DNA from: Terriglobales bacterium
GTDB taxonomy: Bacteria; Acidobacteriota; Terriglobia; Terriglobales; Acidobacteriaceae
Reading direction: 5' to 3'
DNA length: 64,000 nt
Assembly: GCA_035764005.1 (NCBI GenBank)
Contig: DASTZZ010000019.1
Location: forward strand, 124,001 to 188,000
Numbering within the stretch: position 1 is the first letter of the stretch; each line of letters opens with the position of its first letter. The position numbers and the translations under genes were made by a program. The notes below the pieces were generated by a model, which did not search any database, was not told the DNA's origin, and worked only from the letters and a program-made list of their open reading frames with translations. Below are positions 1-8,698 of this stretch, piece after piece.

Positions 1-2
1 GA

Positions 3-911
3 GAAATTCAAATCATCGCCGGCGGCACCGACCTGCTTCCCTCCATGAAGCAGCGGCTCTTCACGCCAAAGTATCTGCTCGACATCAGCCGCATCGAAGA
101 TCTGCATGGTATTCGTTCCATTCCGGGACACGGCACCGAGATTGGCGCGCTGGTCACGCTCACTGCTCTTGAAGATTCTGAGTTCATCCGCCGCAGCTAT
201 CCCGTGCTGCACGAAGCCGTGGCAACGATCGCATCTCCAATCTTGCGCAACATGGGCACGATCGGCGGCAACATATGTCTCGACACGCGCTGCCTCTGGT
301 ACAACCAGTCGCTGACGTGGAGAAAATCGTGCGGCTTCTGCATTAAGAAAGATGGCGATCTGTGCCACGTGGCGCCCGGTGGAAAGATATGTTGGGCGGT
401 GTTTTCTGCAGACTCGCCGGCCGCGCTGCTTTGCCTCGACGCTGAATTGGAGATCGCCAATTCTTCCGGCTTCCGACGGGTTCCACTCGGTGACTTCTAT
501 ACGAACATTGGAGACGCGCGTATGAAATTAGCTCCCAACGAGATGCTTACGCGCGTCTTTCTGCCCGACCGAATGGCAGGCTATCGCGGGGCATATCACA
601 AGCTGCGCCTGCGCGGCTCTATCGACTATCCTCTGGCCGGAGTTGCCGTGTCACTCAAAACCACTTCACGGGGCTTTGTCGATGACGCGCGTGTGGCCAT
701 TACGGCCGTAAATCCGTCTCCCATTTTGGTACATGAAGCTCGACACGCGCTCGTCGGGAAGCCATTCTCCGAGCATGCCGCGGCAGTTGCAGGCGAGCTT
801 GCCGCTCGCGTTGCCAAACCTCTTACCACCTCAATCCTCACACCTGAATACCGCAAAGAGATGATTCGCGTGTATGCGAAGCGGGCGGTCATGAAGGCGA
901 GCAGGGCGTAG
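3..911 (+). CDS. FAD-binding subunit of a molybdenum hydroxylase, 4-hydroxybenzoyl-CoA reductase type (5' partial)
   Basis: The frame is open to the window edge. The first visible residues include IIAGGTDLLPSMKQR, the FAD-binding loop of the medium subunit of the xanthine dehydrogenase family, so the start lies upstream. A second FAD motif, NMGTIGGN, follows. These subunits relay electrons through FAD to or from the 2Fe-2S and Mo-cofactor subunits. Four Cys at visible residues 97, 113, 121 and 130 (C-x15-C-x7-C-x8-C) have the spacing I recall for the extra 4Fe-4S loop of 4-hydroxybenzoyl-CoA reductase HcrB (C122, C138, C146, C155, a constant offset of 25); ordinary family members lack this loop. 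The partner subunits should lie beyond the left edge. The substrate (4-hydroxybenzoyl-CoA or another aromatic CoA ester) is inferred. mobA at 7158 serves Mo-cofactor maturation but is not co-transcribed. Confidence 0.88.
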   Translation, partial: EIQIIAGGTDLLPSMKQRLFTPKYLLDISRIEDLHGIRSIPGHGTEIGALVTLTALEDSEFIRRSYPVLHEAVATIASPILRNMGTIGGNICLDTRCLWYNQSLTWRKSCGFCIKKDGDLCHVAPGGKICWAVFSADSPAALLCLDAELEIANSSGFRRVPLGDFYTNIGDARMKLAPNEMLTRVFLPDRMAGYRGAYHKLRLRGSIDYPLAGVAVSLKTTSRGFVDDARVAITAVNPSPILVHEARHALVGKPFSEHAAAVAGELAARVAKPLTTSILTPEYRKEMIRVYAKRAVMKASRA

Positions 912-915
912 CAGG

Positions 916-1050
916 ACAGAACCGGCGCCGGTAGGCGCTGGGGCAGCCGCGCTTCGCGGCTGCGTTTCTCCATACCGATTGCAGCATCGCTGCGCTCGGA
1001 GTTCGCCATTCGGCGACCTCCGACCCAGCGGCTACCGCCGCCGGTTCTGT
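916..1050. repeat. Palindromic intergenic repeat (family B) with 27-bp inverted ends
   Basis: The left arm at 916-942 (starting ACAGAACCGGCG) and the right arm at 1024-1050 (ending CGCCGGTTCTGT) are inverted copies matching at 25 of 27 positions. The space between holds a strong hairpin (943-963). The element fills the gap between two convergent genes and abuts the czcA-like stop codon. A compact relative sits at 22940-22964, also between convergent genes and next to a reverse-strand stop. No ORF is inside. It may work as a bidirectional terminator or be a REP/MITE-like element. Confidence 0.7.
943..963 (+). terminator. Terminator-like hairpin after the FAD-subunit gene
   Basis: GCAGCCGCG and CGCGGCTGC pair perfectly (9 bp) around a CTT loop. 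On the plus strand it is followed by gTTTCT, a weak T-tract. It lies 32 bases after the stop of the FAD-subunit gene, inside the family B repeat, so it is a plausible Rho-independent terminator. Confidence 0.5.
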
Positions 1051-4000
1051 TACACCTGCAGCACATCGCCTTCGCGCGCGACCAGCATGTAGAGGACTGG
1101 ATTTAGGAAAAAGCCGAGCAGCAGCCGCGAAATGAGTCCCGTGACAATCACGATCGCGAACGGCTTTTGCGTATCGGAGCCAATGCCGGTCGATAGCGCT
1201 GCGGGCAGCAGACCGAGGCAGGCGACGAGCGCCGTCATCATGATCGGACGCAGCCGGAGCAGTGAAGCCTCGCGCGTGGCTGTCTTGATGTCCATGCCCT
1301 CAATTCGGAGTTTGTTAATGTACGACACGAGAATCACGCCAGTCTGCACTGAGACTCCAACCAGCGCGAGCAACCCAAGTCCAGACGAAACGCTGAATGG
1401 CGTGTCGGTCAGCTTGAGCGCAATCAATGCTCCCACAGGAACAGTGAAAGCTACGCCTAACGCAATCGCGATCGGGTACTTGAAGTTCCCATAAAGGGCA
1501 AACAGGATAAAGAAGATCAGGAGCACGGCAAGAGGCCCGACAATGGCCAATTGATTACGCGCAGCAACGTACTGGCTGTATTCGCCGCCCCACTGAATTT
1601 CGTAGCCGACCTGCGGCGGTATCTCTTTGGCCACGCGACGCTGCGCATCGTGGATGGCGCGCGCCAGATCGCGCCCCTCGATGCTGAATTGCACGCCGAT
1701 GTAGCGCGAATTGTTTTCGCGGTAAATCATCGAAGCGCCGGTGCTCTCTTTGATGTTTGCCAGCTCCGTCAACGGAATCTGCTGGCCGTCAGGGGTACCG
1801 ACGAGCAAATTGCCGATCTGCTGCGCGCTGCTGCGGAACTGCGGCTGCATGCGCACGACCAGATCAAACAGCTTCTCGCCTTGTACGACCTGCGTGACTG
1901 CCTGACCTCCCACGGCTGATTGAATTACGGCTTCTACGTCGGCGACGTTGATTCCATATCGGGCAATTTTCTCGCGATCAACATCGATGAGCAGACTCGG
2001 CTGCCCGAGTTCGCGGACTACGGTAAGTTCGGTGAAACCCGGAGTGTCTTCAAGAATCTTTTTGATTCGCAGCGCTTTGTCTTGCAGCACATTCAGATCG
2101 GGTCCGTAAATCTTTACTGCCAGCGCGCTCTTCAGGCCGGTCAGCGCTTCGTCCACTGCATCTTCCGCCGGCTGCGTGTAGTTGAAGATGATGCCGGGAA
2201 ACGTAACCAGTTGCCGATTGATGGCCTCGGTCAACTCGGCTTTGTCGTGGATCTTTCCCTTCCAGGTCTTATCGTTGTAAGGCTTGAGGCCGACGTAGAA
2301 CTCACAGTTGTAGAACCCCGTAGGGTCGGTGCCGTCGTCGGGTCGTCCCAATTCGGAACCCACAACAGTTACCTGCGGATAGGACATGAGGATGCGTCGA
2401 ATCTGCGGAGCGATCTTGCTCGCTTCCTCAAATGAAATGGTGTACGGCATGGTGGCGCGCACCCAGAGCGCGCCTTCGTCGAGGTGCGGCATGAACTCGC
2501 CGCCGATGAATGGAACCAGGATCAGCGTGAGTCCGAAGATGATCACGCATGCCACGACCGTTGCCTTGGGACGGTCGAGGCACCAATCGAGCTGGCGCGA
2601 GTAGATGGTTTTGACGCGCTCGTAATATTTATTCGTCTTCTCCCGCAATCCATGTTTGAACCAGATCGAAGCTAGCGCCGGGACGAGGGTGAGAGTGAGA
2701 ATCAACGCGCCGATCAGGCCGAATGACATCGTGTCGGCCATGGGATGGAACAGCTTCCCTGCCGGACCGCTCAGCGCATAAATCGGCAGGAAGCCGGAGA
2801 TGATGACCGCGACCGAATAGAAGATGGGACGGTCGACATCTCGCGCCGCGCTCATGATGACTTCTGTGACTGTGTAGTCCTGGCCGGCACGCTCGGTGAG
2901 TTCGCGATAGATGTTTTCCATCATCACTACGGTGCCGTCGATCAGGATGCCGAAGTCGATGGCGCCGATGGAAAGCAGGTTCGCGGGAATGTTCTCTGCG
3001 TGCAGCAGAATGAAGGCAAACAGGAGGCTCAGCGGAATCGTGAGCGCCACGATGATCGCGGCGCGGAGATTCACCAGAAAGAAGATGAGGACAATCAGCA
3101 CCAGAATCATGCCGCGAATGAGATTGTCCTCAACTGTGTTCGTGGTGAGAGCAACGAGATCGCTGCGGTCGTAGAAGGGGCGAATCTTTACATCTTTCGG
3201 GAGAACGAGACTGTTCAGCTTCTCGGTCTGCTGCTCGACGCCTTTCAGCACCTCCTGCGCCTGCTCGCCGCGGCGCATGAGGATCACGCCTTCAACCGCG
3301 TCATCGTTATTTTGGAAACCGAACTCGCCGAGCCGCGGCGCGTGGCCGATGGTGACCTCGCCTACGTCCTTCACGCGCACGGGAACGCCTTTGTTGCTGC
3401 CGACGATTACGTTGCCGATGTCAGTCTGATCGCGCAGCAGACCCAGGCCGCGGACGTAGTAAAACTGTCCGCCCTGTGAGTAAAAACCTCCGCCGGCATT
3501 CGAGTTGTTGGCCGCAAGCGCATTCGTGACCTGCGGAACCGTGAGGTGGTATCCGTAGAGCCGCGATGGATCGAGCAGCACCTGATACTGCATGGTCGCG
3601 CCGCCGAAACCTGAGTCGTCGGCGACTCCAGGCACCGCCTTGTAGGCACGCTCGATGACCCAATCTTCGATGACCTTCAGCTCCTGCGGACTGCGATCGG
3701 GACTCTCGAGCACGTAGCGATACACCAATCCGCTGGGACTGAAGAGTGGCGCCATGCTCGGCGTTACACCGGACGGTAAAGTCGCGTCGCCCAGGCGCTC
3801 GAATACGACCTGCCGCGCCCAGTAGTCGTCCGCGCTGTCCTCAAACGTGAGGCGCACGTCGGAGAGGCCGTAGAGCGAGATCGATCGCATCACGACCATA
3901 TTGGGAATGCCGTTGAGCGCGAGCTCGAGCTGCAGCGTGATCTGTCGCTCCATCTCCTCCGCAGCGTGACCTGGCCATTGCGTGACGATCTCGACCATTG

Positions 4001-4133
4001 GCGGCGAGAGGTCGGGATACGCGTCCACCGGCATGCGCTGGAAGGCGACCGTGCCCGCGATCACCAGCAACACAGTGAGCATGAACACCAGAAAGCGATT
4101 GCGGACGGCGAATTGGACGACGCGATGAATCAT
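1050..4133 (-). CDS. CusA/CzcA-type heavy-metal RND efflux pump
   Basis: Inner-membrane proton-driven RND transporter of 1027 aa, the usual family length. The N-terminus (MIHRVVQFAVRNRFLVF) is the first membrane helix. Periplasmic porter segments follow, then a block of membrane helices near residues 340-500 and another near 870-1010. The helix-4 motif DFGILIDGTVVMMEN matches the HME-RND signature, whose acidic residues take part in proton relay; this separates metal pumps from AcrB-type drug pumps. It is third after the outer-membrane factor and adaptor, and the gap to the adaptor gene is 46 bases. Whether the metal is Cu/Ag or Co/Zn/Cd cannot be decided by eye. No metal-responsive regulator is adjacent. 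Confidence 0.93.
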   Translation of the reverse strand: MIHRVVQFAVRNRFLVFMLTVLLVIAGTVAFQRMPVDAYPDLSPPMVEIVTQWPGHAAEEMERQITLQLELALNGIPNMVVMRSISLYGLSDVRLTFEDSADDYWARQVVFERLGDATLPSGVTPSMAPLFSPSGLVYRYVLESPDRSPQELKVIEDWVIERAYKAVPGVADDSGFGGATMQYQVLLDPSRLYGYHLTVPQVTNALAANNSNAGGGFYSQGGQFYYVRGLGLLRDQTDIGNVIVGSNKGVPVRVKDVGEVTIGHAPRLGEFGFQNNDDAVEGVILMRRGEQAQEVLKGVEQQTEKLNSLVLPKDVKIRPFYDRSDLVALTTNTVEDNLIRGMILVLIVLIFFLVNLRAAIIVALTIPLSLLFAFILLHAENIPANLLSIGAIDFGILIDGTVVMMENIYRELTERAGQDYTVTEVIMSAARDVDRPIFYSVAVIISGFLPIYALSGPAGKLFHPMADTMSFGLIGALILTLTLVPALASIWFKHGLREKTNKYYERVKTIYSRQLDWCLDRPKATVVACVIIFGLTLILVPFIGGEFMPHLDEGALWVRATMPYTISFEEASKIAPQIRRILMSYPQVTVVGSELGRPDDGTDPTGFYNCEFYVGLKPYNDKTWKGKIHDKAELTEAINRQLVTFPGIIFNYTQPAEDAVDEALTGLKSALAVKIYGPDLNVLQDKALRIKKILEDTPGFTELTVVRELGQPSLLIDVDREKIARYGINVADVEAVIQSAVGGQAVTQVVQGEKLFDLVVRMQPQFRSSAQQIGNLLVGTPDGQQIPLTELANIKESTGASMIYRENNSRYIGVQFSIEGRDLARAIHDAQRRVAKEIPPQVGYEIQWGGEYSQYVAARNQLAIVGPLAVLLIFFILFALYGNFKYPIAIALGVAFTVPVGALIALKLTDTPFSVSSGLGLLALVGVSVQTGVILVSYINKLRIEGMDIKTATREASLLRLRPIMMTALVACLGLLPAALSTGIGSDTQKPFAIVIVTGLISRLLLGFFLNPVLYMLVAREGDVLQV

Positions 4134-4179
4134 CTATGAATCTGCGGAATGCGGGCTGCGCACCAACGGCAATTCGTCT

Positions 4180-5334
4180 TCATTGTTGTAATGTGTTTGC
4201 GAACTGCAGGAACAACGCTCCCTGCGCCACTACTTTGTCTCCGGGCTGCAGGCCTTGTTTCACTTGGGTCATGCCGGCGGTGCTCTGTCCGACGTTGATC
4301 TGCCTCTGCGCAAATTGGTTCTGTCCCTGGCTTACATAAACAAACGGCTCGTTTTCGCTGTTGCGCAGAACCGCTGCATCGGGCACCGCGATGGCATTGG
4401 CAATCGTTCCTGCCTGCACGATCGCGTTCACGTACATGTCCTTCTTCAGCTTCTCGCCGGGATTTTCAGTGACGATGCGTGCCTGAAGGGTGTGCGAATT
4501 GGGATCGAGCGCAGCGGCGAGATATGAGATTTTTCCGGAGAACTTCTGCGGATAAGAATCGGTTTCGATGGTGACTCGATCGCCAACGTGAACGTATGCG
4601 AGATCGCTCTGATAGACATTTACGATCACCCACACGGTGCTCATGTCGGAGATGGTGAAGCACTGCGTCTGTCCCGCCTGCAGCAGTTGGCCGGGAGCGA
4701 CGGTCTGATCGACCACTTCGCCCGCGATCGGCGCGAGCACCGGCAACTCGGGAGCGGCAGTGGTCTTTGCAATTGTGCGCGGATCTTTCACGCCTAGAAT
4801 GTGCAGGCTCTGCTCGGCGGTTTGCAGATCGGCGTCGGCTTGCGTTCGGGCCGATTCCGCATCGAGCAGATCTTTTTCTGCAATCGCATGATGCTGGTAA
4901 AGGTCCTGCGCACGCGCGTAGTTCTTGTCCGCCACTGCAGCGGTCGTCGCGGCTTTCAAGTAAGTCGCTCGAAGTTGCGAAAAATCGGGACTGCTGACAT
5001 AGAGCATCGGCTGCCCGCGCGTAACGTGCACTCCGGGAGCTACAGCAATGCGAGCCACCGGGCCACCAATCGCAGAAATTACCGGAGTGGTTTTGAAAGC
5101 GTTGTACGCAACTGCTCCGGGTAAACGCAGAACGCGATGCAGCTGCACTGGCTCGACGTTATAAAGCTGCACATGGCCCATTTGATCGGCGGCAACCGTG
5201 AACAGACTTGCCTGCGATGAAGACTTCGCCGCATTGTCATTGACCTTCGCCTGCTCGCGCGAACATGCGGCAGTGAATGCGAGAATGCTGGCTGTCAGCA
5301 CTACAGCTATGTTGGTTTTGAATTGATTTCTCAC
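4180..5334 (-). CDS. Periplasmic adaptor (membrane-fusion) lipoprotein of the RND efflux system
   Basis: 384 aa. The N-terminus has a lipoprotein signal with lipobox FTAAC, so the mature protein is probably lipid-anchored from Cys24. A lipoyl/barrel-sandwich half motif (GPVARIAVAPGVHVTRGQPM), a helical hairpin (about residues 120-180) and the returning half (APIAGEVVDQTVAPGQLL) give the adaptor layout, followed by beta-barrel and membrane-proximal domains. It bridges the RND pump and the outer-membrane factor. Its start overlaps the stop of the upstream outer-membrane-factor gene by 4 bases (ATGA), which implies translational coupling. Confidence 0.9.
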   Translation of the reverse strand: MRNQFKTNIAVVLTASILAFTAACSREQAKVNDNAAKSSSQASLFTVAADQMGHVQLYNVEPVQLHRVLRLPGAVAYNAFKTTPVISAIGGPVARIAVAPGVHVTRGQPMLYVSSPDFSQLRATYLKAATTAAVADKNYARAQDLYQHHAIAEKDLLDAESARTQADADLQTAEQSLHILGVKDPRTIAKTTAAPELPVLAPIAGEVVDQTVAPGQLLQAGQTQCFTISDMSTVWVIVNVYQSDLAYVHVGDRVTIETDSYPQKFSGKISYLAAALDPNSHTLQARIVTENPGEKLKKDMYVNAIVQAGTIANAIAVPDAAVLRNSENEPFVYVSQGQNQFAQRQINVGQSTAGMTQVKQGLQPGDKVVAQGALFLQFANTLQQ

Positions 5335-6641
5335 GGTAAGCTCCTCGTGCCCACGGCCTGGCGGAGCTGTTCAAGAGAGACCATGTAGGCGGCCAGCGAC
5401 TGACGATATGCGAGTTGGGCGGCGCGATAACTGCGCTCGGCGTCAAGAAAATCCAGCAGACTAGCGGCGCCTCGCTGATATGCGTAGGCGCTGATATCGC
5501 GCGAGTCCTGCGACTGCTTCAAATATCCCTTTTGATAAAGTTCGATAATTCTGCCGTTCGTCTGCAGCGACTCGTACGCATTGCGGACATCTGTGAGCAC
5601 AGTCTCCTCGGCTTCACGCGCGGTTTCGTCGGACTGCGTGATTGCGTAGCGCGTCCTTGCGATCTCGCCTTGATTGCGGTCGAAGATTGGAATCTCCATG
5701 GTGAACAGCAGATCGCCGGTATTGAGTCCCGCGACGTGCGAATACTGAAATCCAGTGTTGAAATCCCGCTTGCTGTTGGCTTGCGCGAGCTGATACTGAC
5801 TGCGAGCCGCAGTCACTCCCTGCTGCGCAGCGCGAAGGTCCGGACGATTGGCAAGAGCTTTGGCCTGCAAATCAGGAAGCCCTAAAGCAACGGGTTGATA
5901 TTGAAGATCTCCGATGACCTGATAGTCCGGCGTGACCGAGTCGTAGCCGACGAGCTGTCGCAGCGCAGCGAGCGCCTGCACCTGGCTGAGTTCGGCTTGC
6001 GATTGGTCATTTTGGAACTGCAGAAGCTGGAGCTGGATCTTGAGAAAATCGCCTTCACTGATTTGTCCTGCTTTGTATTGCAACTGCCCGATATTGACGG
6101 TCTGCTGGAAACTTTCGAGGTCCTGGGTGGCGAGTTCGACATTCGCCTTGGCTAGCAGCGCGTTTACAAACTGCTGGCTTACGTTGAAGACGATTGTCCG
6201 CTCGGCGTCGGCTACTTGCGACTGCGTTACGGATGTTTGATCGCGCGCGGCGGAGATCCTGCGCTGGCGCTTGCGGCCGCGCTCGAAGGTATAGCCGACT
6301 CCGAGGTCAAATTCCGAAATCGTATTGAAGTTGTCAGCGGTAGCAGCCGTAAATGGAATGAAGAGGCTGTTAAAGGTAAAGACCGGGTTGGGACGAATCG
6401 AAGCGGTTAGCTCCTGAGCTTGGCTCTGCTGAATCTGCGTCCTCGTCGCGCGCAGAGCGTGATTGTGAGCGAGCGCCATCTGAATGGCCTGATCGAGGGT
6501 GATCCGCGACTCGGGCTGGCCCAATGCTTCGCCCAGTGCAAGCGCCACAAAGACGGCAAGCAAGGCGCTGCGCTTCAGCGACTTGGTCCGAATTGTTCGA
6601 TAAATGGAATTTGATAAATAAAAACAGCAAGCGCGAGACAT
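5331..6641 (-). CDS. TolC/CzcC-family outer-membrane efflux protein
   Basis: 436 aa, with two OEP repeats of long alpha-helices (ITLDQAIQMALAHNHALRAT near residue 47; LPDLQAKALANRPDLRAAQQ near residue 252). This is the usual pattern of trimeric outer-membrane channels. A hydrophobic segment ending LALGEALGQ suggests a signal peptide. The assigned start gives a rather long N-terminus and an internal Met may be the true start. It comes before the adaptor and pump genes in one operon and forms the outer-membrane exit duct. The gap to the upstream small gene is 42 bases. Confidence 0.9.
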   Translation of the reverse strand: MSRACCFYLSNSIYRTIRTKSLKRSALLAVFVALALGEALGQPESRITLDQAIQMALAHNHALRATRTQIQQSQAQELTASIRPNPVFTFNSLFIPFTAATADNFNTISEFDLGVGYTFERGRKRQRRISAARDQTSVTQSQVADAERTIVFNVSQQFVNALLAKANVELATQDLESFQQTVNIGQLQYKAGQISEGDFLKIQLQLLQFQNDQSQAELSQVQALAALRQLVGYDSVTPDYQVIGDLQYQPVALGLPDLQAKALANRPDLRAAQQGVTAARSQYQLAQANSKRDFNTGFQYSHVAGLNTGDLLFTMEIPIFDRNQGEIARTRYAITQSDETAREAEETVLTDVRNAYESLQTNGRIIELYQKGYLKQSQDSRDISAYAYQRGAASLLDFLDAERSYRAAQLAYRQSLAAYMVSLEQLRQAVGTRSLP

Positions 6642-6683
6642 GCCTGCGCACCTCCTCGTCCGCTAGAACAACTGAAATTGGGA

Positions 6684-7037
6684 CTAGAGGAGCGGAGGGG
6701 GACGACTGTAAAGGGCGAGCTCTCGATCAGTCGAGGCAGCTATGAGTTCTTCGTGATCGATCGGTTCTGCGATCACGAGAGGTGGGGCCCACGTGGAGAG
6801 GGCAATCGCGTGCGTTGCCGATTGCAGGGTAATGCAAATAAGACAGACGCCGGTTTCTCCAGAGGCGCGTTCAGCCGAACCGCGTCCGTGCTGCCAGGAA
6901 TGGAAGACTACGTCTCCGCACGAGTGCGCAGCTTCCGCAACGCCGGTAAAGAACAGCATCGCTACGCACACGCCCAAGATCATTCTGCGGGGCAGACTTA
7001 ACCGCTCGAAAGTCGTGGCAGTGCGTAAAGAAAGCAT
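6684..7037 (-). CDS. Small secreted Cys/His protein (DUF2946-like) heading the RND operon
   Basis: 117 aa. A basic N-terminus plus a hydrophobic helix ending GVAEAA looks like a signal peptide. The mature part has HSCGDVVFH, then CLICITLQSATHA, and ends in a Pro-rich tail (YSRPPPLL). The spaced Cys/His residues and tail resemble DUF2946-type proteins that often accompany metal-resistance operons; I base this on pattern, not alignment. It lies 42 bases upstream of the outer-membrane factor on the same strand, so it is probably the first operon gene. A periplasmic metal-binding role is inferred. The start may also be the internal Met19 (MILGVCVAML), which gives a tighter signal peptide. Confidence 0.65.
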   Translation of the reverse strand: MLSLRTATTFERLSLPRRMILGVCVAMLFFTGVAEAAHSCGDVVFHSWQHGRGSAERASGETGVCLICITLQSATHAIALSTWAPPLVIAEPIDHEELIAASTDRELALYSRPPPLL

Positions 7038-7157
7038 GAGCGAAGAAATGCTGAGCCGAGTTTATGGTACAGGAAAACCTCTTTTTGTGAAGATAACGGG
7101 GCGACTTGACTAGTGTTCGCGCAGGTTCCATCCGCCGCATTGCGTTACCTTGGATGA

Positions 7158-7844
7158 ATGATCTCGCAGCCGATTACCGGTTTTGTCCTCGCGGGCGGCC
7201 GAAGCCGGCGAATGGGCAAGGACAAAGGCGGAATCGAATGGGGCGGCGGAACTCTCTTGAGGCATGCTGTGAAGCGCATGCGCGATGCTTTTCCAGAGGT
7301 CATTATTCTCGGACCCTCATCATCGGATTCCTTCCGTAGTCTCAGGGACAAATTCGCGAACTGCGGGCCATTGGCAGGAATTCATTCCGGCCTCCACCAT
7401 TCCAAAACGGACTGGAATTTTTTTTTGGCGGTTGATATGCCGCTGGTTCCCACTGCGCTCTTACAGTTCATCGCCTCGAAATGCGGTCCCAGCTACTTGG
7501 CCGTGGTTCCGGAGGCGCCGGTTCCGGGCCTGGATGTGCCCGATTTGGAATCGAGATCAGCTTCGAATGGAACGAGCCGCCGATTGCAGCCGGTTTGCGC
7601 TGCATACCATCGGGCATTGTTGCCTGTATTGGAACGAGCGCTATCAAATCGGGAACTGTCGATTCAACGCTTGTTAGAACAGGCAGCTCAGGGCATGATG
7701 GGTACGCAAGCTACTGCAATAAGAGTGATTGAGCAGCACGAACTTACTTCTGCAGGTTTCAGCTCTGAGATGCTGATGAACGTCAACACGCCTGCGGACC
7801 TGGAGCGCGCGAAGGGCTTAGCTGAACGTTTTCATGTCAACTGA
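7158..7844 (+). CDS. mobA: Molybdenum cofactor guanylyltransferase MobA
   Basis: 228 aa, nucleotidyltransferase fold. The N-terminal LAGGRSRRMGKDKG loop is the GTP-binding signature of MobA/MocA-type enzymes, which attach GMP (or CMP) to molybdopterin. FFLAVDMPLVP contains the metal-binding Asp, and the C-terminus has the family's NVNTPADLERA motif. Whether GTP or CTP is used is not settled by eye; the length and motifs fit MobA best. It overlaps the next gene (an ABC ATPase) by 11 bases, suggesting co-transcription, although no functional link is known. The molybdenum hydroxylase subunit at the left edge could be a client. Confidence 0.9.
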   Translation: MISQPITGFVLAGGRSRRMGKDKGGIEWGGGTLLRHAVKRMRDAFPEVIILGPSSSDSFRSLRDKFANCGPLAGIHSGLHHSKTDWNFFLAVDMPLVPTALLQFIASKCGPSYLAVVPEAPVPGLDVPDLESRSASNGTSRRLQPVCAAYHRALLPVLERALSNRELSIQRLLEQAAQGMMGTQATAIRVIEQHELTSAGFSSEMLMNVNTPADLERAKGLAERFHVN

Positions 7845-8637
7845 CGGAATTCATCTCGTCGAGACGCCGAGCGCACCTCCGGTCGAGGTGCGTCCTTATA
7901 TTGAGTTCAAGGACGTCTGCAAGGCTTTTGGCTCGAACGTAATCCTCGAGCGTGTGAGCTTCGATGTACCACCCGGGCAGACGATGTGCATTCTCGGGCG
8001 CAGCGGCGTCGGAAAGTCAGTGTCGCTCCAGCTCATTATGGGATTCCTCAAGGCCGACTGCGGCGAGGTGATTGTCGCGGGCGAGGACATCACCCAGATG
8101 GACGAGCCGAACCTTGAGCGCATTCGCAAGAAGGTCACCATGGTGTTCCAAAACGGGGCTCTCTTCGATTCACTCAGCGTTGGAGAGAACGTCGCCTTTC
8201 CTTTGCGGGAGCGCCGCGACTTGAATGAAGAACAGATCTTCCAGGTCGTCGATGGATTGCTCGAAATGGTGGGCGTGAAAGCTATGCGCGATCTTCTTCC
8301 ATCAGATCTCTCGACTGGCATGAAGCGCTCCGTCGCGATTGCGCGGGCATTGGCGGCTCAGCCGGAGTGCATTCTTTACGACGAGCCGACCACAATGGTC
8401 GATCCGCTGATGGCACAGTTGCTCGGCGACCTCATCAAGAAACTCAAATTTCAGCTCAAGCTGACGAGCATTGTTGTCACCCACGACATGCGCCTCGCGC
8501 ACAAACTAGCCGACCGCGTCCTGTTTCTACATGAAGGCACTGCGCTCTATTTCGGGACAATGAAGGGCATGGCCGAGAGCGACAATCCCGTCTTGCGTCA
8601 GTTTCTCGAATTGGACGAACTGGATCCTCCAGCTTAG
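7834..8637 (+). CDS. ABC transporter ATP-binding protein, MlaF/Ttg2A-like (orphan)
   Basis: 267 aa. Walker A is GRSGVGKS, the Q-loop MVFQNGALFDSLSV, Walker B CILYDEPTT and the switch His VVTHDM. The Q-loop region and the C-terminal LRQFLELD resemble MlaF-type ATPases, which energise phospholipid trafficking with an MlaE permease and MlaD substrate-binding protein. The signature motif is LSTGMKRS in place of LSGGM. No permease or MlaD-like gene is next to it, so its partners are elsewhere. The start codon lies inside the end of mobA (11-base overlap). Confidence 0.88.
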   Translation: MSTDGIHLVETPSAPPVEVRPYIEFKDVCKAFGSNVILERVSFDVPPGQTMCILGRSGVGKSVSLQLIMGFLKADCGEVIVAGEDITQMDEPNLERIRKKVTMVFQNGALFDSLSVGENVAFPLRERRDLNEEQIFQVVDGLLEMVGVKAMRDLLPSDLSTGMKRSVAIARALAAQPECILYDEPTTMVDPLMAQLLGDLIKKLKFQLKLTSIVVTHDMRLAHKLADRVLFLHEGTALYFGTMKGMAESDNPVLRQFLELDELDPPA

Positions 8638-8698
8638 GCGCACTTGTAATTTCGCCGCGCATCCTGTAAGTTCCTGTCCTTCGTTTCGGCCACTCGTC

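Noticed and set aside
2745-3479. Long open frame (244 aa) on the plus strand inside the RND pump gene
   Set aside because: It is antisense to a strongly conserved transporter and has composition typical of a shadow frame (many His, Asp, Gln, Arg).
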